From: Actinomycetota bacterium | Lineage (GTDB): Bacteria > Actinomycetota > Actinomycetes > Streptosporangiales > Streptosporangiaceae | Direction of reading: 5' to 3' | Assembly: GCA_003140115.1 (NCBI GenBank) | Contig: PLIQ01000115.1 | Span: forward strand, 27,306-50,347 | Length of the DNA: 23,042 nucleotides | Shown here: piece after piece, positions 14,639 through 21,314 of the stretch | Layout of the letters: each line of letters starts with the position of its first letter | Position numbering within the stretch: the first letter of the stretch is position 1 | Position numbers and translations under genes: made by a program | Notes under the pieces: generated by a model | Told to the model about the DNA's origin: nothing | The model's input: the letters and a program-made list of their open reading frames with translations, nothing else | The model's database searches: none

Positions 14639-15916
14639 CTAACGGACGCCGGGTGCGGGGCCGAAGTCGTCCCGCAGCTCGATTTCGGTCTCGATCACCG
14701 AGGTCAGCCGGCGGATCCCCTCGCGGATCCGGTCCGGGTCGGGCAGCGAGTAGCACAGCCGCGCGTACTGGCCGCCCGAGCCGTCCGCGTAGAAACCGGT
14801 GCCGGGCACATAGGCCACCCGCGACGAGATCGCCCGCGGCAGCATGGCCTTGGCGTTGACGCCGTCGGGCAGCCCGAGCCACACGTAGAACCCGCCGGCC
14901 GGCCGGGTCCAGTGGCAGCCCGGCGGCATCATCGTCTCCAGGGCGCTGAGCGTGGCGTCCCGCCGCTCACGGTAGAGCTCGCGGAAGGTCTTGACCTGCT
15001 CCTGCCATGGCTGGGTAGCCAGGTACTCGCGCACGGTCAGCTGCGCGAAGCTGGAGTGGCAGAGCACCGCCGACTCGGCGGCCAGGATCAGCTTGTCCCG
15101 GATGGGGGCCGGCGCCGCCGCCCAGCCGACCCGCACGCCCGCGGCGAAGGTCTTGGAGAACGTGCCGAGGTACACCACTCCCTCGCTGTCGTCCGCCCGC
15201 AGCGCCCGCATCGGGTCGCCGTCGAAACCGAGCAGGCCGTAGGGGTTGTCCTCGACCACGAGCAGGCCGGCGCGCTGGCAGATGCCGAGGATCCGGTGCC
15301 GGCGCGCGGCGGCCAGCGTGACCCCGGCCGGATTGTGGAAGTTCGGCACGGTGTACAGGAACTTGGCCCGGCGCCCGGCCGCGGCCGTGCGTACGATGGC
15401 TTCCTCGAGCGCCTCGGGAATCAGCCCGTCGTCGTCCATGGCGACGTGGACCACGCTGGCCTGGTAGGCGGCGAAGGCGCCCAGAGCGCCCACGTAGGAC
15501 GGCGCCTCGGCCAAGATCACGTCGCCGGGGTCGATGAAGATCCTGGTCAGCAGGTCAAGCGCCTGCTGGGAGCCGACGGTGACCACAATCTCGTCCGGGT
15601 GCGCCCGGATCTCCTCCAGCGCCATGACGTCGCAGATCCGCTCGCGCAGCCCGGCGTCACCCTGCGCGGTGCAGTACTGCAGGGCGACCTCGCCGTGAGC
15701 GGCGATCAGCTGGCCGATCATCTCGCCGACGGCGTCGAGCGGGAGCGCGGACACGTAGGGCGACCCGCCGGCCAGCGAGACGATCTCGGGCCGGGCGGCT
15801 ACGGCGAACAGGGCCCGGATCTCGGAGGCGACCATGCCGACGGCACGTTGGGCGTACTGACCGACATAGGGGTCAATTCGCTGTCGCTGCGATGCGGGCT
15901 GCTGGTCGCCGGTCAC
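14639..15916 (-). CDS. PLP-dependent aminotransferase, class I/II
   Basis: A 425-residue fold-type I aminotransferase resembling the 2-aminoadipate / aromatic aminotransferase (LysN-Aro8-like) branch, without the GntR-type HTH of MocR regulators. Visible motifs: LAGGSPY (48-54), LQYCTAQGDAGLRE (79-92), TVGSQQALDLL (113-123), VPNFHNPAGVT (190-200), VVEDNPYGLL (220-229), and the PLP-lysine motif GTFSKTFAAGVRVGW with K255. Substrate is unknown. GTG 15916 has AGGAG 5 nt upstream; ATG 15955 is possible but lacks a ribosome site. It is followed 14 nt later by ddl, so a link to D-Ala or precursor amino-acid supply is plausible but inferred. Confidence 0.92.
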   Translation of the reverse strand: MTGDQQPASQRQRIDPYVGQYAQRAVGMVASEIRALFAVAARPEIVSLAGGSPYVSALPLDAVGEMIGQLIAAHGEVALQYCTAQGDAGLRERICDVMALEEIRAHPDEIVVTVGSQQALDLLTRIFIDPGDVILAEAPSYVGALGAFAAYQASVVHVAMDDDGLIPEALEEAIVRTAAAGRRAKFLYTVPNFHNPAGVTLAAARRHRILGICQRAGLLVVEDNPYGLLGFDGDPMRALRADDSEGVVYLGTFSKTFAAGVRVGWAAAPAPIRDKLILAAESAVLCHSSFAQLTVREYLATQPWQEQVKTFRELYRERRDATLSALETMMPPGCHWTRPAGGFYVWLGLPDGVNAKAMLPRAISSRVAYVPGTGFYADGSGGQYARLCYSLPDPDRIREGIRRLTSVIETEIELRDDFGPAPGVR

Positions 15917-16026
15917 GGCTTCTCCTGAGTGGCTCCTGAAGTGGTCCAGTATCATGCCAGGATAAGGGGTATCTCCTGGGCACGTGTATGGATATTCTGC
16001 CGGGGGATCGGCTACCGGGGAACAGG
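15917..16026. promoter_or_regulatory. Divergent promoter region with a hairpin/operator candidate
   Basis: A 110-bp spacer between the divergent aminotransferase and GNAT genes. It holds the inverted repeat CCAGGATA (15957-15964) / TATC-TC-CTGG (15970-15979), eight paired positions around a 5-nt centre with a 2-nt bulge, suited to a dimeric regulator. A -10-like TATTCT (15993-15998) lies upstream of the chosen GNAT start at 16027 and would be downstream of the alternative ATG at 15988. Confidence 0.45.
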
Positions 16027-16653
16027 ATGTCGCGCCGTATCGTCAATATCACGCTGGACAATCTCGGCGATTTGCCGCCGAAGTGCCGCAGATGTGTGTT
16101 CTGGGAGCTGGGGCCGGTCAGCCGGGCCCGGGCCGAGGAAAGCGGAGACCCCGAACTCGAGAAAGAGTCGTGGGTGTCTTCGGTGCTGCTGGAATGGGGG
16201 AGCTGCGGGAAGATCGCGTACGTCGACGGCGTCCCCGCCGGGTACATGCTGTTCGCGCCCCCGCAGTACGTCCCCCGCTCGATGGCCTTTCCCACCAGCC
16301 CGGTAAGCGCCGACGCGGTGCTGTTCATGACCGCGTACCTGCTCAGCGAGTTCACCGGCGGAGGGATCGGCCGGATGCTCGTGCAGGCCATGGCCAAGGA
16401 CCTGACCCGGCGCGGGGTGAAGGCGATCGAGGCCTTCGGCGACCGGCGATGGGAGTCGCCGTCCTGCATGCTGCCGGTGGATTACCTGCTCGCGGTGGGG
16501 TTCAAGACGATCCGCCCGCATCACCACTACCCGCGGCTGCGGATGGAACTGCGGACCATCTTGACCTGGCGGGAGGACGTCGAGGTGGCGCTGGAGCGCC
16601 TGCTCGGCTCGATGACGCCGTCGGCCCCCCAGGGCGCACTGCGGCCCGTATGA
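16027..16653 (+). CDS. GNAT family N-acetyltransferase
   Basis: A 208-residue protein of a GNAT branch that appears to be conserved in actinomycetes. The acyl-CoA loop is FTGGGIGRMLVQAMAKDL (109-126). The N-terminal part is unusual in having a Cys pair (KCRRCVFWE, C20 and C23) and another Cys at 60 (WGSCGKIAY). The tail is HHHYPRLRMELRTILTW plus a short helix. Acceptor substrate unknown. ATG 16027 was chosen because MSRRIVNITLDNLGDLP is the recognisable family start and GGGGA precedes it by 5 nt; ATG 15988 would add 13 residues. It is divergent from the aminotransferase and converges on trxA. Confidence 0.85.
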   Translation: MSRRIVNITLDNLGDLPPKCRRCVFWELGPVSRARAEESGDPELEKESWVSSVLLEWGSCGKIAYVDGVPAGYMLFAPPQYVPRSMAFPTSPVSADAVLFMTAYLLSEFTGGGIGRMLVQAMAKDLTRRGVKAIEAFGDRRWESPSCMLPVDYLLAVGFKTIRPHHHYPRLRMELRTILTWREDVEVALERLLGSMTPSAPQGALRPV

Positions 16654-16673
16654 GGGCCGGGCGCCGCTAAGGG

Positions 16674-16691
16674 GCCGTTCTTCGCGAAGGC
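16674..16691. terminator. Candidate bidirectional hairpin, GNAT / trxA
   Basis: GCC-g-TTC / GAA-GGC arms around TTCGC, immediately before the trxA stop in a 38-bp convergent spacer. There is no T tract. A weak hairpin found by eye. Confidence 0.3.
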
Positions 16692-17015
16692 TCAGATGAA
16701 GTCGGCGAGCTCGCGGAGCAGGGCCGACTTGGCCTTGGCCCCCACGATCTGCTTGACTACCTCGCCGCCCGAGAACACGTTCATGGTCGGGATGGCCATG
16801 ATCCCGTACCGCTGCGAAACGGCCGGGTTCTCGTCGATGTTGAGCTTGACCACATCGATCTTGTCCGCGTACTCGGTGGCGATCTCCTCGAGAACCGGGG
16901 CGACCATGCGGCACGGGCCGCACCATTCGGCCCAGTAATCGACGATGACCGGCTTCTCGCTCTTGAGGACCTCGGTCTCGAAGGTCTCGTCCGTCACGAC
17001 CTTGGTCGCGCCCAC
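16692..17015 (-). CDS. trxA: Thioredoxin
   Basis: A 107-residue dithiol reductase that keeps cytoplasmic protein thiols reduced. The active site is WCGPC at 31-35, followed by the usual cis-proline region AIPTMNVFSGG. Length and fold are typical. The GTG start is the only in-frame option with a complete N-terminus (a TGA lies just upstream in frame). It follows trxB by 36 nt and is the last gene of the minus-strand run from murJ, matching the trxB2-trxC order of M. tuberculosis. Confidence 0.97.
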   Translation of the reverse strand: MGATKVVTDETFETEVLKSEKPVIVDYWAEWCGPCRMVAPVLEEIATEYADKIDVVKLNIDENPAVSQRYGIMAIPTMNVFSGGEVVKQIVGAKAKSALLRELADFI

Positions 17016-17051
17016 TTGCGATCACATCCCTTAACTTGCGGGTGAATATTT

Positions 17052-17987
17052 TCAGGCTTCTTCGCGGCTGGCCAGCCAGCGCTCGGCGTCCAGGGCGGCC
17101 GCGCAGCCGCTCCCGGCGGCGGTCACCGCCTGCCGGTAGGTGTGGTCCACCACGTCGCCGCAGGCGAACACGCCCTCGATGGCGGTGCGCGTCGACGGCT
17201 CGTCGACCAGGAGGTATCCATCCGGATCGGTGGCCAGCTGCTCGGTGAACAGTTCGGATCGCGGGTCGTGCCCGATGGCGACGAAGACTCCGGTCACCGG
17301 CAGCACGTGCTCGGTGCCGTCCTTGGTGCTCTTGATCCGCAGGCCCGACACCTTGTCCGAGCCGAGGACCTCGGCCACCTCGCTGTCCCACAGGAACTTG
17401 ACCTTGGGATTGGCCATCGCGCGGTCCTGCATGATCTTCGACGCCCGGAGCGTGTCCCGGCGGTGGATGATCGTCACCGACTTGCCGAACCTGGTCAGGA
17501 ACGTGGCTTCTTCCATGGCCGAGTCGCCGCCGCCGATGACCGCGATGTCGTGACCGCGGAAGAAGAACCCGTCACAGGTGGCGCACCAGGAGACGCCGTG
17601 GCCGCCGAGCTTCTTCTCGCCCGGCACGCCAAGCTCCTTGTACCGGGAACCGGTGGCGATGATGACCGCCTGGGCCAGGTACGTCTCGCTGTCGGTCTTG
17701 ATCACCTTGGGGGTCGCGGCAAGGTCGACCTCGATCACGTCGTCGGACAGCAGCTCGGCGCCGAACCGCTCGGCCTGCTTGCGCATCGAGTCCATCAGCT
17801 CCGGGCCCATGATGGCGTCGGGGAACCCGGGGAAGTTCTCCACCTCGGTGGTCTGCATCAGCGCGCCGCCCGCGGTCACCGATCCCTCGAAGACCAAGGG
17901 CTTCAGCTCCGCACGAGCCGCGTACAGGGCCGCCGTATAACCGGCTGGGCCGGAACCTATGACGATGACGTTCCGGACTTCGGGCAC
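17052..17987 (-). CDS. trxB: Thioredoxin-disulfide reductase
   Basis: NADPH-dependent flavoenzyme that reduces thioredoxin; 311 residues. FAD-binding GSGPAG (11-16), redox centre CATC (135-138), NADPH-binding GGGDSA (152-157) with HRRD (175-178), and the C-terminal FAD motif [20 protein letters not shown] are all intact. GTG 17987 aligns with the usual N-terminus ([12 protein letters not shown]); TTG 17996 would add three residues, and its upstream GGGGG tract is at a slightly better distance. It precedes trxA and follows the anti-sigma gene by 53 nt, a spacer where a separate promoter could sit. Confidence 0.97.
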   Translation of the reverse strand: MPEVRNVIVIGSGPAGYTAALYAARAELKPLVFEGSVTAGGALMQTTEVENFPGFPDAIMGPELMDSMRKQAERFGAELLSDDVIEVDLAATPKVIKTDSETYLAQAVIIATGSRYKELGVPGEKKLGGHGVSWCATCDGFFFRGHDIAVIGGGDSAMEEATFLTRFGKSVTIIHRRDTLRASKIMQDRAMANPKVKFLWDSEVAEVLGSDKVSGLRIKSTKDGTEHVLPVTGVFVAIGHDPRSELFTEQLATDPDGYLLVDEPSTRTAIEGVFACGDVVDHTYRQAVTAAGSGCAAALDAERWLASREEA

Positions 17988-18040
17988 TTGTGACAACCCG
18001 TTTCGACCCCCTATCTCACTAGCTCTGGTGAGAACCGATC

Positions 18041-18931
18041 CTAGGGCGTAGATGTTCCCGGCAGGCTCGCCGTGGCGAGGACGTGATCGCTGCTGGCCGA
18101 GCAACCGGAGGCGGTCACCCACGCCTGGTCGTGGGCGCCGCTGACGGCGACGATCACGATGGCCGGCTGGCCCTGGAAGCGGGCCGTCTCGACCAGCACG
18201 ACGGTGCCCGGGCTGGTGCCCGCGGTCACCCGGAGCACGCACCCCTTGACCGGCCCGGACGCCAGTAGCTGCGGGCGCTCGGCGGTCCGGGGATAGAGCC
18301 GCAGTTCGTGTTCCAGCTGCTGCGAAAGCGTCGGGCGGAAGTAATCGGTCACGCTGGTCACGACCTGGAACCTAACCGGAGCCTTCATCGCCGGGCCCGC
18401 AATGGACCGCATGCCCGCCCCGCCGGCCGGCTCGGCCAGCCCGTGAGTCGACGCGGAGGGGGCAGAAAACGCGGACGCGGCGGCCGAGGCGGGCGGGACG
18501 GCCGGGGCGGCTGCGGTACCGGAGGTCGGCGAGCTGCCACCCGCGACCCGGCTCAGCCCGTACCCGCCCGCGGCCAGCACCACGACGGCGGCCGCGGGCA
18601 GCAGGATCCGCTGGGTGATCAGCCGGAAGTTCCGGGAGCGGCGTGGCCCCGGGCTGCTGGCCTGGTGAGCGGCGCTGTCATCAACGGGCCGTTCGGAGGA
18701 ATTTCTGTTCGCCGCTTCGGTGGCGAGCACCAGGTCCAGCCGCCGCGCCACGTCGTCGGGCATGGCCGGGGGCCGACCCGCGGCGAGCAGGGCCGTGAGC
18801 TCGCCCAGCTGGTCGCTCAGCCCGGCGCAGTGGTCGCAGGCGGCCAGGTGCGACGCGATGGCGGCGCGGCGACGGCCGGTCACGAGTCCCGCGCGGAACT
18901 CGGCCAGCACGTCAGAGTCCGGGTGCGTCAT
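18041..18931 (-). CDS. Membrane-anchored zinc-type anti-sigma factor (SigM partner)
   Basis: A 296-residue protein with an N-terminal ZAS-type anti-sigma domain: His28-x3-Cys32-x2-Cys35 in SHLAACDHC. After a linker there is one membrane helix (about 109-128, [18 protein letters not shown]), then an Ala/Ser/Pro-rich extracellular stretch and a C-terminal domain of unknown function. By position and motif it should hold the adjacent ECF sigma factor inactive until an envelope or redox signal. ATG 18931 has AGGA 5 nt upstream; GTG 18979, overlapping the sigma gene by 11 bases, is an alternative. It matches the position of the SigM anti-sigma gene (Rv3912) in M. tuberculosis. Confidence 0.88.
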   Translation of the reverse strand: MTHPDSDVLAEFRAGLVTGRRRAAIASHLAACDHCAGLSDQLGELTALLAAGRPPAMPDDVARRLDLVLATEAANRNSSERPVDDSAAHQASSPGPRRSRNFRLITQRILLPAAAVVVLAAGGYGLSRVAGGSSPTSGTAAAPAVPPASAAASAFSAPSASTHGLAEPAGGAGMRSIAGPAMKAPVRFQVVTSVTDYFRPTLSQQLEHELRLYPRTAERPQLLASGPVKGCVLRVTAGTSPGTVVLVETARFQGQPAIVIVAVSGAHDQAWVTASGCSASSDHVLATASLPGTSTP

Positions 18932-18968
18932 CTGCTTCCTGCCCGCCTCGGGGGCGCTTGGCGGCCCC

Positions 18969-19580
18969 TCATGGGTCACTTCCCTGCGCAGGTGAGACGC
19001 GCTCGGTGGCGGATCGGTTCCCCCGCAAGTGGGCTACATACGGGAGGAGCCGGGCGCGGCCCCGGGCGCAGCGGCTCTTGATCGTGCCCGGTGAGGTGTC
19101 CAAGATGGCGGCGGCGTCGTCGACGGAGAAGCCGAGCATGTCCACCATCACCAGGGCCGCCCGCTGCGGCGGCGGCAGGAGTCGCAGTGCGGCGTCGACG
19201 TCCAGCCGGGTGTCGGCGGCCCGCGCGGGGTCCGGGTCATGCGCCGCGAGGGCCTCGAGGGCCTGCTCGTCACCGGCGGACGTTACCGGGCGGGCGGCCC
19301 GGCGGCGCAGCCGGTCCAGGCAGGCGTTGACCACGATACGGTGCAGCCAGGTGGTGACGGCCGAGTCGCCACGGAAGTCGGCCGCGCGGCGGAAGGCGGA
19401 GATCATCGCGTCCTGGAGCGCGTCGGCCGCCTCCTCGGGGTCGCAGACGGTGCGCAGCGCCACCGCCCACAGCCGGTCGCGGTGCCTGCGGAACAGCTCG
19501 CCGAAGGCGTCGCTGTCTCCCGCCACGTGCCGGCGGAGGAGGTCAGCGTCCGAGGCCCGCTCGCCATCGGTGCCGGGCAC
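18969..19580 (-). CDS. sigM: ECF RNA polymerase sigma factor, SigM-like
   Basis: A 203-residue extracytoplasmic-function sigma factor. Sigma region 2 is about 24-95, with DAFGELFRRHRDRLWAVALR, EEAADALQDAMISAFRRA and AVTTWLHRIVVNACLDRLRR. Region 4 is about 127-180, with LLPPPQRAALVMVDMLGFSV and DTSPGTIKSRCARGRARLLP. Its position between a murJ/pseudokinase pair and an anti-sigma-trxB-trxA group is that of mycobacterial SigM, so the symbol rests on synteny plus family. The GTG start is 6 nt after the pseudokinase stop with no clear ribosome site, pointing to translational coupling. Confidence 0.92.
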   Translation of the reverse strand: MPGTDGERASDADLLRRHVAGDSDAFGELFRRHRDRLWAVALRTVCDPEEAADALQDAMISAFRRAADFRGDSAVTTWLHRIVVNACLDRLRRRAARPVTSAGDEQALEALAAHDPDPARAADTRLDVDAALRLLPPPQRAALVMVDMLGFSVDDAAAILDTSPGTIKSRCARGRARLLPYVAHLRGNRSATERVSPAQGSDP

Positions 19581-19586
19581 GGGGCA

Positions 19587-21299
19587 TCAGCCCGACTGGC
19601 TCACGGCGGAGCCATGGACCACCACGTTGTAGATCAGCGCCTCGTACTGATTGCTCGATCCGGCCATCAGCGGCAGGCGGGTAATCCAGATCAGCACGTA
19701 GCGGCCGGTGGTTTTGCTGCTCACGTCGAAGGTCGTGCTGCCGGCCGCGGTGGTGGAGCTCGCGACCTCGGTGAAGCTGCTCAGCGCCGACGGGACCGGG
19801 GTGTTGTCGTTCCCGATCTCGATCTCGACGTCGGCGCAGCAGCTGGTGCCGAACCGGACCACTACCTGGCTCAGCCGTACTTGCTTGCCCATATCCAATA
19901 TGAGTCCGGTGCCCTTCTTCAGGTTGCCGAACGCTGGATAGGTGAAGTAGTACTCGGTGTGCCAGAACATGCCCGGGTTGTTGCCGATCGCGTACTTGGC
20001 CCCGGCGCCGTCCTCGTTCCCGCCGTCGTTGCCCAGGGCGTCGAAGCTGTTCGCGCTGACCGGCGTGAGCACCACCGAGGCCGCGGCGGCCGGGGCGGAC
20101 GAGGATGAGGGGCTGTTGGTCGGCGGCGCGGACGCCGACGGCCCGCCCTGGTGGCTGAGCACCCAGCCGACCGCGCCGGCCGCCACCAGGACGATCACGA
20201 TCAGGGCGCTGATGATCGCCGTCCGCGGCGAGGAGCGGTCGGCGGTCGGCCGGCGATGGGGGGCTCCGGCCCGGGACCGTGCGGTGCGGGGCCGCGAGGT
20301 CCGGGGCCGGGTCGCGCGGGGTCGCGTGGCCGGGGGCCGCGTGGCCGGGTCGGCCGTCGGATACGGGCTGGTCTGCCCGCCCGGCCGGTAGCCGCTGTCG
20401 GCCGCGGTACGGAACGAGGCCGTGGCGGGCTCCGGCAGCGGGTCGGGCGGGGCCGCGTTGGCCAGGGCCTCGGCCAGCATCGCCGGGGTACTGAGCGCCG
20501 GGCCGTGACGGCTGGGGCGCTGGAACAGGGCCTGGCAGGTCAGGGCGTCGATGGTGGCCGGCACGGCCGCGGACACCTGGCGCGGGCTGCGCGGCACCCC
20601 GTCGGCCTCCGGCGCCGGGGGCAGCCCGATCGGCTCGATCGGCCCGACTGGCCTGGTCAGGTCCTGCGGGTCGCCGGTCTCCGCGGCGTCCGCGGGTCCG
20701 GCTGCTTCCAGTGGCCCCGGCCAGTAGCCGGTCAGCGCGGCGTATAGCAGCCGGGCCAGGTCCCGGGTGTCGGTGAGCTCGGGGCTGTCGCCCTCGCCGA
20801 CCGCGGTCGGCGTCAATCCGGCCAGCACGGCGTCGATGCCCAGCCCGGTGATCTTCACGCCGCTGCCGCGCGTCCAGTGCAGGCACGCCGGGGTCAGCCG
20901 CAGGTGGGCCAGCCCGCCGGCGTGCGCGGTCGCGATGGCCCGGGCCGCCTCGGACAGCAGCGACACGGCGTTCGGGGCATCCATAGGGCCGTCGGACAGC
21001 ATGTCCAGCAGTGACTCGCCAGCCACCCACTCCATCACCACGTAGGCGAGTTCCCCGGCGTCCTCGACGTCGAACACCTGGGAGAAACGCGGGTCGCCGA
21101 GCCTGCTCGCGACCCGCGCGGCGGTGATGGCCTCGGTGATCCTGGGGAAGCCGGCCGCGAACGTGAGCACGGTGACAGAGCGAGCGAGAGTTTCGTCGGT
21201 CGCTTTCCAGAACGCCCAGCCGGCGCCAGCGCTCGTCTGGTCTACGAGGCGATACCGCCCCGCCAGCCGGGTTCCTGGTTCCGACGTGTATGTGCTCAT
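19587..21299 (-). CDS. Membrane pseudokinase with C-terminal beta-rich domain
   Basis: A 570-residue protein. Residues 15-280 follow a Ser/Thr protein-kinase fold (LAGRYRLVDQ, YVVMEWVAGESLLDML, DTRDLARLLYAALTGYWPG), but the catalytic elements are gone: VTVLTF replaces the lysine strand, LAHLRLTPACLHW replaces HRDLKPxN, and ITGLGID replaces DFG. A Pro/Arg/Thr-rich segment (about 315-350, RPRATRPRTSRPRTARSR) leads to one membrane helix (361-382). The extracellular part (about 410-570) resembles a discoidin/galactose-binding-type fold. In M. tuberculosis an equivalent pseudokinase and extracellular domain are fused to MviN (Rv3910) and bind FhaA; here they are encoded separately, 15 nt after murJ. 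It probably regulates lipid II flipping (inference). Confidence 0.88.
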   Translation of the reverse strand: MSTYTSEPGTRLAGRYRLVDQTSAGAGWAFWKATDETLARSVTVLTFAAGFPRITEAITAARVASRLGDPRFSQVFDVEDAGELAYVVMEWVAGESLLDMLSDGPMDAPNAVSLLSEAARAIATAHAGGLAHLRLTPACLHWTRGSGVKITGLGIDAVLAGLTPTAVGEGDSPELTDTRDLARLLYAALTGYWPGPLEAAGPADAAETGDPQDLTRPVGPIEPIGLPPAPEADGVPRSPRQVSAAVPATIDALTCQALFQRPSRHGPALSTPAMLAEALANAAPPDPLPEPATASFRTAADSGYRPGGQTSPYPTADPATRPPATRPRATRPRTSRPRTARSRAGAPHRRPTADRSSPRTAIISALIVIVLVAAGAVGWVLSHQGGPSASAPPTNSPSSSSAPAAAASVVLTPVSANSFDALGNDGGNEDGAGAKYAIGNNPGMFWHTEYYFTYPAFGNLKKGTGLILDMGKQVRLSQVVVRFGTSCCADVEIEIGNDNTPVPSALSSFTEVASSTTAAGSTTFDVSSKTTGRYVLIWITRLPLMAGSSNQYEALIYNVVVHGSAVSQSG

Positions 21300-21314
21300 A
21301 GGTCGTTACCCATG

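Noticed and set aside
19543..21030. A 495-codon minus-strand frame inside the pseudokinase gene
   Set aside because: Arg/Pro/Gly-rich out-of-frame reading of a gene with clear kinase-like and membrane segments in its own frame.
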